Positions 57,283 to 64,000 of a stretch of DNA of 64,000 nt are shown here, piece by piece. This DNA is from Variovorax sp. 679 (lineage in GTDB: Bacteria > Pseudomonadota > Gammaproteobacteria > Burkholderiales > Burkholderiaceae_C): NCBI RefSeq assembly GCF_003952185.1, contig NZ_RXFS01000005.1, positions 310,001 to 374,000 of the forward strand, given 5' to 3'. Made by a program: the position numbers and the translations under genes. Numbering within the stretch: position 1 is the stretch's first letter; every line of letters starts with the position of its first letter. The notes beneath the pieces are model-generated. The model did no database searches. It was not told the DNA's origin and saw nothing but the letters and a program-made list of their open reading frames with translations.

Positions 57283-58164
57283 ATGAGTTCAACCACCCAC
57301 GGAACCACGCCCTACTACTTCGTGCCCGGACCGTCGGCCTATCCGGTCTCGGCCGCGATCGGCCTGTTCTTCGTGATCCTGGGCGCCGCGCAATGGATCA
57401 ACGGCCATCAGTGGGGGGCATGGTCCTTGCTGGCCGGCATGCTGATCTGGCTCGGCACGCTGTTCGTGTGGTTCCGTGCCGCCATCGGCGAGAGCGAGAG
57501 CGGCCAGTACGGCCACAAGGTGGATCTCTCGTTCCGCTGGAGCATGAGCTGGTTCATCTTCTCGGAAGTGATGTTCTTCGGCGCGTTCTTCACTGCGCTG
57601 TGGTGGGCACGCACCCACGCGCTGCCTGCGCTCGGCAGCCTGGACAACGCGCTGCTCTGGCCCGACTTCAAGGCCGTGTGGCCCAGCGTCGCGCCCGGCG
57701 CCACCGCTTCGCCGGCCGGCATCGTCGAGCCCTTCCAGACCGTCGGCCCGTTCTGGCTGCCCACGATCAACACCGCGCTGCTGCTGAGCTCGGGCGTGAC
57801 GCTCACCATCGCCCACCACGCGCTGCGTGCCGGCCATCGCGCGCAGACCATCCGCTTCATGTGGCTCACCGTGCTGCTCGGCGTGATCTTCCTGGGCGTG
57901 CAGGGCTACGAATACCACCACCTGTACACCGAACTGAACCTCAAGCTCAGCTCGGGCACCTACGGCTCGACCTTCTTCATGCTGACGGGCTTCCACGGCC
58001 TGCACGTGTTCATCGGCATGCTGATGCTGCTGTTCATCACGCTGCGCCTGCGCAAGGGGCACTTCACGCCCGAGCGCCACTTCGGTTTCGAGGGCGCGGC
58101 CTGGTACTGGCACTTCGTTGACGTGGTCTGGCTCGGCCTCTATCTGCTGGTCTATTGGCTTTGA
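57283..58164 (+). CDS. ctaE: Cytochrome c oxidase subunit III
   Basis: A 293-residue, 7-helix subunit III. Family motifs include SMSWFIFSEVMFFGAFFTALWW, the Glu in VQGYEYHHL and FFMLTGFHGLHVFIGMLML, and FGFEGAAWYWHFVDVVWLGLYLLVYWL at the end. It stabilises the core and proton uptake. It is the last gene before a strong terminator. Confidence 0.96.
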   Translation: MSSTTHGTTPYYFVPGPSAYPVSAAIGLFFVILGAAQWINGHQWGAWSLLAGMLIWLGTLFVWFRAAIGESESGQYGHKVDLSFRWSMSWFIFSEVMFFGAFFTALWWARTHALPALGSLDNALLWPDFKAVWPSVAPGATASPAGIVEPFQTVGPFWLPTINTALLLSSGVTLTIAHHALRAGHRAQTIRFMWLTVLLGVIFLGVQGYEYHHLYTELNLKLSSGTYGSTFFMLTGFHGLHVFIGMLMLLFITLRLRKGHFTPERHFGFEGAAWYWHFVDVVWLGLYLLVYWL

Positions 58165-58189
58165 GCGAAGACCCTCGCGGCATTCCAGA

Positions 58190-58215
58190 AAAAAGGCGCC
58201 GGAAGGCGCCTTTTT
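58190..58215. terminator. Bidirectional rho-independent terminator after ctaE
   Basis: AAAAAGGCGCC (58190-58200), loop GGAA, GGCGCCTTTTT (58205-58215). A T-run follows the stem in both directions, so it ends ctaE transcription and that of the convergent 58242-58463 gene. Confidence 0.9.
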
Positions 58216-58241
58216 CTTGGTTCTCCTGGCACGAGCACCAT

Positions 58242-58463
58242 CTACTTGCCGAGCGGGAGCCCGGTGGGCTGGATGTATCCGAACTTCCAGGCGAGCAGCA
58301 TGCAGAGGAACAAAAACACCGAGAGGCCGATCCGAACGGTGAGCGCGCGCGCCATGCCGCCGCTCTTGGCACGCCCGTTGCGCCCGTCCTTCAGCATGAA
58401 GTAGAGTGCAAACGCGAGGCTCGCGAAGATGCCCACGAACACCAGGGCAACGAAGTATTTCAT
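58242..58463 (-). CDS. DUF2909-like twin transmembrane protein
   Basis: A 73-residue protein with two membrane helices (FVALVFVGIFASLAFALYFML; IGLSVFLFLCMLLAWKFGY) separated by a short basic loop (KDGRNGRAKSGG). It matches the DUF2909 small twin-TM family found next to cytochrome oxidase genes. It faces the shared terminator and is divergent from SURF1 with 36 bp between starts. Confidence 0.82.
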   Translation of the reverse strand: MKYFVALVFVGIFASLAFALYFMLKDGRNGRAKSGGMARALTVRIGLSVFLFLCMLLAWKFGYIQPTGLPLGK

Positions 58464-58499
58464 GACCCGCATTATCGGCCGCACGCCCCGTTCCCTCCA

Positions 58500-59360
58500 G
58501 TGACTCCTGAACCCCTGTATCCCGAAAAGCGCCTCCACCGGGGCCGCTTCTGGGTGTTGACCATCGCCGCCGCGCTGACCGTGTCGGCCACCGTTTCCCT
58601 TGGCCGCTGGCAGCTCTCGCGCGCCGCGCAGAAAGAAGCGCTGCAGGCCAGCATCGACGCCGAGAAGCAGAAGCCGCCACTGACGCAGGCTGAATTTCTC
58701 GCCTTGCCCAAGGCCTCCGACGCGCTGCACCGCGCGGTGCGCCTGCGCGGCCTGTGGCTGACGCCGCAGACCGTTTACCTCGACAACCGCCAGATGCATG
58801 GCGTGCCCGGTTTCTACGTGCTGACCCCCTTCGCCCTCGAAGGCACCGAGCAGACGGTGATGGTGCAGCGCGGCTGGATCCAGCGGAATTTCGTCGATCG
58901 TACGCAGCTGGGGGCGGTCGAGACGCCTGCCGGCATCGTCGAGGTCACGGGCCTGATCGAGCCGCCGCCGAGTCACCTGCTGGAGCTCGGCACCGCCGCG
59001 CCGGCACCCGCGCCCGCCGCCTCTGCGCCTGCAGCTGCTGCTTCCGCCCCGGCTGCAGCAACCCCTGCGGCACCGGTCGCCGAAGGGTATTCGCCCATCC
59101 GGCAGAATCTCGACCTTGAGGCCTTCCGGGCCGAGACCAAGCTGCCCTTGCGCACCGATGTGTCGCTGCAGCAGGGCGGGGCGGCTTCCGAGGGCCTGCA
59201 GCGGGACTGGCCGGCTCCGGCGCTGGGTCTCGAGAGGCACTACGGTTACGCATTCCAGTGGTTCGGCCTGTCGGCCCTCGTCGTCATCCTCTATGTCTGG
59301 TTCCAATTCATCACGCCCCTCCGCCGCGCCAGGCGCCGTGCACGCGATGGCCGTTTCTGA
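58500..59360 (+). CDS. SURF1 family oxidase biogenesis protein
   Basis: A 286-residue SURF1 homologue: N-terminal helix (FWVLTIAAALTVSATVSLGRWQLSRAAQK, with the GRWQL motif), VYLDNRQMHGVPGFYVLTPF in the soluble domain, and a C-terminal helix (HYGYAFQWFGLSALVVILYVWFQF). SURF1 helps heme A insertion. Residues ~165-195 are an Ala/Pro/Ser-rich low-complexity insert in the periplasmic domain, absent from most relatives I recall. Start is GTG 58500. It overlaps the next gene by 14 bases. Confidence 0.92.
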   Translation: MTPEPLYPEKRLHRGRFWVLTIAAALTVSATVSLGRWQLSRAAQKEALQASIDAEKQKPPLTQAEFLALPKASDALHRAVRLRGLWLTPQTVYLDNRQMHGVPGFYVLTPFALEGTEQTVMVQRGWIQRNFVDRTQLGAVETPAGIVEVTGLIEPPPSHLLELGTAAPAPAPAASAPAAAASAPAAATPAAPVAEGYSPIRQNLDLEAFRAETKLPLRTDVSLQQGGAASEGLQRDWPAPALGLERHYGYAFQWFGLSALVVILYVWFQFITPLRRARRRARDGRF

Positions 59361-60027
59361 CGAGCCGCTGGGCCTGACGGTGCATTCGATGCCGTCGCCC
59401 AACCAGGCGCTCGATGGCGCGGAGGGCCGGCGCACGGTCGTCGGGCGCTGGAAGATGATCGCCGTGATGCTGATGTGCGCGGCCCCGGTCATCGCCTCGT
59501 ACTTCACCTACTACGTGATCCGGCCCGAGGGGCGCAGCGCCTACGGCGAGCTGATCGATCCGCAGCGCGAACTGCCGAAGATCGTCGCCGCCGACCGCAA
59601 CGGCGCGCCGGTCGACCTCTCCACGCTCAAGGGCCAGTGGCTGCTGGTGTCGGTGGCCGATGCCGCATGCGACGCGCTGTGCGAGCAGCAGCTCTACCTG
59701 CAGCGGCAATTGCGCGAAAGCCTGGGCCGCGAGAAAGACCGCATGGACCGCGTCTGGCTCGTGAGCGATGCCGCCCCCGTGCCCGAGCGCCTGAACAACG
59801 GCCTGCATGGCGCGACCGTGCTGCGCGTGCCCGCCGACCAGCTGGCCAAGTGGCTCGCGCCCGCGTCGGGCCACTCGCTGGCCGAGCACTTGTACGTGGT
59901 CGATCCGATGGGCAACTGGATGATGCGCTTCCCGGCCCGCATGGACGCCGCCGGCGCGAGCCGCGCCAAGCGCGACCTCGACCGCCTGCTGCGCGCCTCG
60001 GCGTCGTGGGACGAGCCGGGCCGCTGA
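59347..60027 (+). CDS. Membrane-anchored thioredoxin-like protein of the oxidase cluster
   Basis: A 226-residue protein with one N-terminal helix (WKMIAVMLMCAAPVIASYFTYYVI) and a C-terminal domain reminiscent of SCO/thioredoxin folds (LSTLKGQWLLVSVADAACDALCEQQLYLQRQLRESLG; LYVVDPMGNWMMRFP). The two cysteines (C-DAL-C) are spaced like the SCO CxxxC copper site. It is standardly found between SURF1 and ctaA in Burkholderiales. A copper or thiol role in CuA assembly is plausible but unproven. Confidence 0.75.
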   Translation: MAVSDEPLGLTVHSMPSPNQALDGAEGRRTVVGRWKMIAVMLMCAAPVIASYFTYYVIRPEGRSAYGELIDPQRELPKIVAADRNGAPVDLSTLKGQWLLVSVADAACDALCEQQLYLQRQLRESLGREKDRMDRVWLVSDAAPVPERLNNGLHGATVLRVPADQLAKWLAPASGHSLAEHLYVVDPMGNWMMRFPARMDAAGASRAKRDLDRLLRASASWDEPGR

Positions 60028-60045
60028 AGACTGAACCGACGCCGC

Positions 60046-61278
60046 ATGGACACGACGAGCTCTCTCTACGATCTGACGCCCATCGCCTGGCTCATGGCGG
60101 TCGGCGTGCTGATCGCGCTCGGGCCGCTGCTGTGGGTGTGGCGCCGCAACGCGGGTGCCGGCCCGGCGCGCCGGCTGCATGCGCTGACCGTGCTCACGCT
60201 GTTCCTCACTTTCGACCTCACGCTGTTCGGCGCCTTCACGCGGCTCACCGATTCGGGCCTGGGCTGTCCCGACTGGCCCGGTTGCTACGGCAACGCCAGT
60301 CCGCACGGCGCCCGCCACGAGATCGCGATGGCGCAGTCCGCGCAACCGACTGGTCCCGTCACGCACAGCAAGGCGTGGGTCGAGATGGTTCACCGCTATC
60401 TGGCAACGGGTGTCGGTGTACTGATCCTCACGCTCGCGGGCGCGACCTGGATCGTGCGCCGCCGCCAGCGTCTCGCTCCGCCGCCATCGACAGACGGCGA
60501 ACACCACGCCACGCTCAGCGCCTGGTGGCCGGCCTTCACCCTGATCTGGGTCTGCCTGCAGGGCGCGTTCGGCGCGCTCACGGTGACCTGGAAGCTGTTC
60601 CCTGCGATCGTCACGCTGCATCTGCTCGGCGCCGTGGTGCTGCTGGCGCTGCTTTGCATCCAGGCCGTGCGCTACCGCCAGGCAGCCGCCGATCGGCTGC
60701 CCACGCCCGTATCGCCCGCGCTGCGCAACGGACTCATCGCGACGACCGCACTGCTCGTGCTGCAGATCGCGCTCGGCGGCTGGGTCAGCACCAACTATGC
60801 GGTGCTGGCCTGCACGCAGTTCCCGACCTGCCAGGACAGCTGGTGGCCGCCCATGAATTTCGCGCAGGGCTTCGAGATCTGGCGCCACCTGGGCGTGACC
60901 GGCGAAGGCCAGCCGCTCGATTTTTCCGCGCTCACCGCCATCCACTATGCGCACCGGCTGATGGCCTATGCGGTGTTCGTTGCGCTGGGCGTGCTGGCGT
61001 GGCGCATGCGCCGAATCGACACGCTGCGCCCGCAGGCGCGATGGCTCGCGGGCCTGGCGCTGCTCCAGCTGGCCACCGGCCTGGGCAACGTGCTGCTCGG
61101 ATGGCCGCTGGCCGCGGCCGTGCTTCATACCGGCGGCGCCGCGGCGCTTGCCGTGGTGCTCACCTGGGCATTGTGCGAGAGCCGGCGCGCTCCGGCGGTG
61201 CAGATCGCAGGCGCCAGTGACAATGCGACTGGTCAGAACAACAACAGTCAAAGAAATCAAAGAAAGGCCGCTGCGTGA
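60046..61278 (+). CDS. ctaA: Heme A synthase CtaA/Cox15
   Basis: A 410-residue, 8-helix protein that oxidises heme O to heme A. Four heme-ligand histidines are visible in [40 protein letters not shown] and [14 protein letters not shown], and the [11 protein letters not shown]ys-containing loop after helix 1 is conserved in this subgroup. It overlaps ctaB by GTGA at 61275. Confidence 0.95.
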   Translation: MDTTSSLYDLTPIAWLMAVGVLIALGPLLWVWRRNAGAGPARRLHALTVLTLFLTFDLTLFGAFTRLTDSGLGCPDWPGCYGNASPHGARHEIAMAQSAQPTGPVTHSKAWVEMVHRYLATGVGVLILTLAGATWIVRRRQRLAPPPSTDGEHHATLSAWWPAFTLIWVCLQGAFGALTVTWKLFPAIVTLHLLGAVVLLALLCIQAVRYRQAAADRLPTPVSPALRNGLIATTALLVLQIALGGWVSTNYAVLACTQFPTCQDSWWPPMNFAQGFEIWRHLGVTGEGQPLDFSALTAIHYAHRLMAYAVFVALGVLAWRMRRIDTLRPQARWLAGLALLQLATGLGNVLLGWPLAAAVLHTGGAAALAVVLTWALCESRRAPAVQIAGASDNATGQNNNSQRNQRKAAA

Positions 61279-62180
61279 GCACCCCGATCCCCGTTCAGCA
61301 AACCGGCACCGCGAACGTGCTGCGCCAGTTCTACGCGCTGACCAAGCCGCGCGTGGTGCAGCTGATCGTGTTCTGCGCGCTGATCGGCATGGTGTTGGCC
61401 GTGCCCGGGTTGCCTTCGTGGGGTGACGTGAAGCGCGCCGTCGTGGCCTGCATCGGCATCTGGCTGGTGGCGGGTGCGGCGGCGGCGTTCAATTGCCTCG
61501 TCGAAAAAGGCATCGACGCCAAGATGAAGCGCACGGCGTGGCGCCCCACCGCGCGCGGCGAACTGAGCGACCTGCAGGCATTGGTCTTCTCGGCGCTGCT
61601 GTGCGTCGCCGGGTCGGCGCTGCTGTGGTTCATGGTCAATCCGCTCACCATGTGGCTCACCTTCGCCACCTTCGTGGGCTATGCGGTGATCTACACGGTG
61701 ATCCTCAAGCCGCTGACGCCGCAGAACATCGTGATCGGCGGAGCCTCTGGAGCCATGCCGCCGGTGCTGGGCTGGGCCGCGATGACGGGCGACGTGGGGC
61801 CCGAGGCGCTGATTCTCTTCCTCATCATCTTCCTGTGGACGCCGCCGCACTTCTGGGCGCTGGCGCTCTACCGCGTCGAGGACTATCGCAAGGCAGGCCT
61901 GCCGATGCTGCCCGTGACCCATGGCAACGAATTCACGCGGCTGCAGGTGCTGCTGTACACCTTCATCCTGTTCGCGGCCTGCCTGATGCCCTTCATCTAC
62001 GGCATGAGCGGCTGGCTGTACCTGGCGGTGGCCGTCGCCGTGAGCGTGGGCTTCACCGGCTATGCCTTCGCGCTGTGGCGCAACTACTCCGACACACTGG
62101 CGCGCAAGACCTTCCGCTTCTCGCTGATCCACCTGAGCGTGCTGTTCCTGGCACTGCTCGTCGATCACTACATTCACTGA
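61275..62180 (+). CDS. ctaB: Protoheme IX farnesyltransferase CtaB/Cox10
   Basis: A 301-residue UbiA-superfamily enzyme, nine helices, that converts heme B to heme O. Starts [17 protein letters not shown]; the first Asp-rich site is [15 protein letters not shown] and the [13 protein letters not shown] and [14 protein letters not shown] motifs follow. The GTG start at 61275 overlaps the ctaA stop. The complex heme A pathway is thus complete in this operon. Confidence 0.96.
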   Translation: MSTPIPVQQTGTANVLRQFYALTKPRVVQLIVFCALIGMVLAVPGLPSWGDVKRAVVACIGIWLVAGAAAAFNCLVEKGIDAKMKRTAWRPTARGELSDLQALVFSALLCVAGSALLWFMVNPLTMWLTFATFVGYAVIYTVILKPLTPQNIVIGGASGAMPPVLGWAAMTGDVGPEALILFLIIFLWTPPHFWALALYRVEDYRKAGLPMLPVTHGNEFTRLQVLLYTFILFAACLMPFIYGMSGWLYLAVAVAVSVGFTGYAFALWRNYSDTLARKTFRFSLIHLSVLFLALLVDHYIH

Positions 62181-62193
62181 TCTCCTGGTTTCC

Positions 62194-62811
62194 ATGAACA
62201 AGCGCAACGCTCTCCGATTGATCGCAACGGGCGCCGGCTGGCTGGGCGTGACCGCCGCCCTCGGGCTGGGCCTCTCGGCCTGCAGCGAGACCAGGCAGAG
62301 CTTCTCCGCGGTCGACATCACCGGTGCCGACTACGCCAAGGACTTCTCCCTGAAGGACGCGGACGGCAAGGTCCGCACCATGGCCGACTTCAAGGGCAAG
62401 CTGGTCGTGCTGTTCTTCGGCTACGCGCAGTGCCCCGACGTCTGCCCGACCACCATGACCGAGATGGCGCAGGTCAAGCAGCAGCTCGGCAAGGATGGCG
62501 ACAAGCTGCAGGTGCTGTTCGTCACGGTCGACCCCGCGCGGGACACGGCCGAGGTGCTCAAGGCCTACATGGGCGCGTTCGACCCGAGCTTCGTCGCGCT
62601 GATCCCCACGGCTGACGAGCTGGCCGCGGTCGCGAAGGACTACAAGGTCTATTACAAGAAGGTCGACGGCAAGACGCCGACCAGCTATTCGATGGACCAC
62701 TCGGCCGCCAGCTATGTCTACGACACGCAGGGTCGCCTGCGGCTCTACGCGCGCTATGGCGCCGGCGTGGCGTCGATGGTGTCCGACCTGAAGACGCTGC
62801 TGGCCTCCTGA
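62194..62811 (+). CDS. SCO1/SenC family copper chaperone lipoprotein
   Basis: A 205-residue protein with a lipoprotein signal (LGLGLSAC|SETRQ). The thioredoxin-like fold carries the copper motif AQCPDVCPTTMTEM (two Cys) and a His in MDHSAASYVYD. It supports CuA assembly in subunit II. It lies 13 bases after ctaB. Confidence 0.94.
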   Translation: MNKRNALRLIATGAGWLGVTAALGLGLSACSETRQSFSAVDITGADYAKDFSLKDADGKVRTMADFKGKLVVLFFGYAQCPDVCPTTMTEMAQVKQQLGKDGDKLQVLFVTVDPARDTAEVLKAYMGAFDPSFVALIPTADELAAVAKDYKVYYKKVDGKTPTSYSMDHSAASYVYDTQGRLRLYARYGAGVASMVSDLKTLLAS

Positions 62812-62824
62812 AAAAGACCGCCCG

Positions 62825-63649
62825 ATGGCTGCCACGGACCCGGTCGAGCACCTGAAGGGGCGCAAGGGCGCCTTCCGCATCGCGCTGATCCCGCCCGAGG
62901 TGCTGAGTGCCCTCAACGACGGCTTGCTCGAGACCGTCAATCTCAACGAATTCCTGGCACTGGAGTTGCCCCGGCTGGCGCGCAGCGTGGCGGGGCACAT
63001 CGGACTCGATGCGCAGAGCGAGCGGCTGGCCGACACGATCGCGATGTTGGGCGCTTTCAAGCCGATGCAGAGGCACGGGCACATCGCGCGTGCGCTCTAC
63101 GACCTGACGGCGCTGCACGATGAGCGCGATGCTGTCGCCCACCGGCTGGCCACGCACGCGAGCGACGTCGCGCGCTGCTGGGCCGCGCAGTGGGTCACGC
63201 TCTCGGGCCTGCCGCTGGCGGAGCAACTGGAGGCGGTGCGGCGCTTTGCCGCCGATCGGCATTTCGGTGTGCGGGAGATCGCGTGGATGGCGGTGCGCGA
63301 CACGGTGATCGCATCGCTCGACGAAGCGATCGTGCTGCTGCAGCCCTGGGTGCTCGATGCCGACCCCAACATCCGCCGCTTCGCCAGCGAACTCACGCGG
63401 CCGCGCGGCGTGTGGTGCGCGCAGATCGAGGCGCTCAAGACCGAGCCCTGGCGCGCGCTGCCGCTGATCGAGCCGCTGCGTGCCGACTCCAGCCGCTACG
63501 TGCAGAACTCGGTGGCCAACTGGCTCAACGACGCGAGCAAGAGCCAGCCCGAGTGGGTCGACAAGGTCTGCGCGCGGTGGGTGGCGGAGTCGGACGCGGC
63601 CGAAACCCGCTACATCGCGAAGCGGGCGCTGCGGACGCTCTCCAAATGA
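62825..63649 (+). CDS. HEAT-repeat, AlkC/AlkD-like protein
   Basis: A 274-residue helical-repeat protein of the DNA alkylation repair family (ALK-type HEAT repeats): NEFLALELPRLARSVAGHIGL, DRHFGVREIAWMAVRDTVI, DPNIRRFASELTRPRGVW, and SRYVQNSVANWLNDASKSQPEWV. AlkD-like proteins excise bulky or alkylated bases. Key aromatic and acidic residues of characterised AlkC/AlkD are not easy to place by eye, so glycosylase activity is not certain. It follows the SCO gene by 13 bases, an unexpected partner for an oxidase operon. Confidence 0.82.
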   Translation: MAATDPVEHLKGRKGAFRIALIPPEVLSALNDGLLETVNLNEFLALELPRLARSVAGHIGLDAQSERLADTIAMLGAFKPMQRHGHIARALYDLTALHDERDAVAHRLATHASDVARCWAAQWVTLSGLPLAEQLEAVRRFAADRHFGVREIAWMAVRDTVIASLDEAIVLLQPWVLDADPNIRRFASELTRPRGVWCAQIEALKTEPWRALPLIEPLRADSSRYVQNSVANWLNDASKSQPEWVDKVCARWVAESDAAETRYIAKRALRTLSK

Positions 63650-63650
63650 A

Positions 63651-63673
63651 AAAGCCCGGCAGTACCGGGCTTT
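63651..63673. terminator. Bidirectional-type terminator between the HEAT-repeat gene and rpoH
   Basis: AAAGCCCGG (63651-63659), loop CAGTA, CCGGGCTTT (63665-63673). A 9-bp stem flanked by A and T runs in the convergent gap ends both transcripts. The T-run on each side is short, three bases plus one interrupted. Confidence 0.75.
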
Positions 63674-63692
63674 GTTCCTGAGGGCGACAGGC

Positions 63693-64000
63693 TTACGCGT
63701 AGTCCGCGAGCGCCTTCTTCATCTTCTTCATGGCCGCTACTTCTATCTGGCGGATGCGCTCCGCGCTCACACCGTACACCGCGGCCAGGTCGTGCAGCGT
63801 CATGCCGCCCGAGCCGTCGTCGTTGACCTTGAGCCAGCGCTCTTCGACGATGCGGCGGCTGCGGTCGTCCAGCGCCTCGAGCGCGGTCGCGATGCCGTCG
63901 CTCGACAGGCGGTCGCGCTGCTGCGATTCGAGCAGCGCGGTGGGTTCCTGCGAGGCGTCGGCCAGATAGGCGATCGGGCCGAAGGCTTCTTCGCCGTCGT
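63693..64000 (-). CDS. rpoH: RpoH, RNA polymerase sigma-32 (3' end only)
   Basis: The last ~102 codons of a sigma factor read leftward from the window edge. Region 4 is evident: LEALDDRSRRIVEERWL, GGMTLHDLAAVYGVSAERIRQIEVAAMKKMKKAL, ending ADYA. The heat-shock sigma subgroup is indicated by that region-4 sequence and the short end. The N-terminal two-thirds, including region 2, is outside the window. Confidence 0.93.
   Translation of the reverse strand, partial: DGEEAFGPIAYLADASQEPTALLESQQRDRLSSDGIATALEALDDRSRRIVEERWLKVNDDGSGGMTLHDLAAVYGVSAERIRQIEVAAMKKMKKALADYA

Noticed and set aside
1..64000. CRISPR arrays, insertion sequences, rRNA genes, prophage
   Set aside because: No regularly spaced direct repeats, transposase or integrase genes, rRNA or phage structural genes were seen on reading both strands.

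Overview
The window is about two-thirds G+C, densely coded, and reads as a chromosomal segment of a Burkholderiales bacterium in the Comamonadaceae, most like Variovorax. This rests on the gene content (orphan Bug/TctC-type substrate-binding proteins, the cytochrome oxidase operon with its tiny assembly protein, DUF4148-like secreted peptides) and on family-typical intergenic repeats. The assignment comes from recognition, not from a search.

Region 1 (1-11195) is an RNA-repair locus and the most interesting part. A divergent sigma-54 activator, rtcR, faces a good sigma-54 promoter. The predicted transcript runs through a structured tRNA-like RNA, an SPFH/slipin gene, a second tRNA-like 3' module ending in CCA, an AT-rich gene of unknown function coupled to rtcB by an ATGA overlap, the RNA ligase gene rtcB, a zinc-ribbon protein, an RNase Z-like nuclease, an RlaP-type nucleotidyltransferase, a large protein with a TerD-like C-terminal region, and the RNA 3'-phosphate cyclase gene rtcA. 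Together this could sense, trim, re-extend and re-ligate broken RNA. The two tRNA-like elements and the unknown gene appear undescribed.

Region 2 (11196-19258) is an aromatic catabolic operon under a divergent MarR regulator with two palindromic operators. It encodes a binding protein, a gamma-resorcylate decarboxylase-like enzyme, a flavin monooxygenase, two AAHS-type MFS transporters, DoxX and maleylacetate reductase. A hydroxyquinol 1,2-dioxygenase lies about 10 kb away at 28.6 kb beside a LysR regulator and could supply the missing ring-cleavage step.

Region 3 (19277-23443) pairs a membrane-anchored, ferredoxin-containing class III adenylate cyclase with a Crp/Fnr regulator. Three flanking genes carry the same TGTGC-N6-GCAC(A/C) palindrome, each starting exactly 88 bp upstream of the ATG, which suggests a local redox/cAMP circuit.

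Region 4 (23476-35198) holds LysR regulators, a PMT-type glycosyltransferase, small secreted or cupin proteins, the dioxygenase operon, a TSUP permease, and an MFS/VOC/SRPBCC operon facing a TetR gene with tandem operators. Region 5 (35215-46019) holds a CoA-dependent phenylpropanoid-type operon (enoyl-CoA hydratase, feruloyl-CoA synthase-like ligase, SDR, binding protein, acyl-CoA dehydrogenase, MarR), an amidohydrolase, and an RpiR regulator facing a binding protein and an AstE/AspA-type deacylase, with a 26-bp palindrome between them.

Region 6 (46040-53269) carries KefB/KefF-like potassium efflux genes, a ParA-like ATPase and assorted housekeeping genes (trmL, ComF, BioC-like, DUF2244). 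Region 7 (53330-62811) is the aa3 cytochrome c oxidase cluster with its heme A and copper assembly factors. A HEAT-repeat protein and the 3' end of rpoH close the window.
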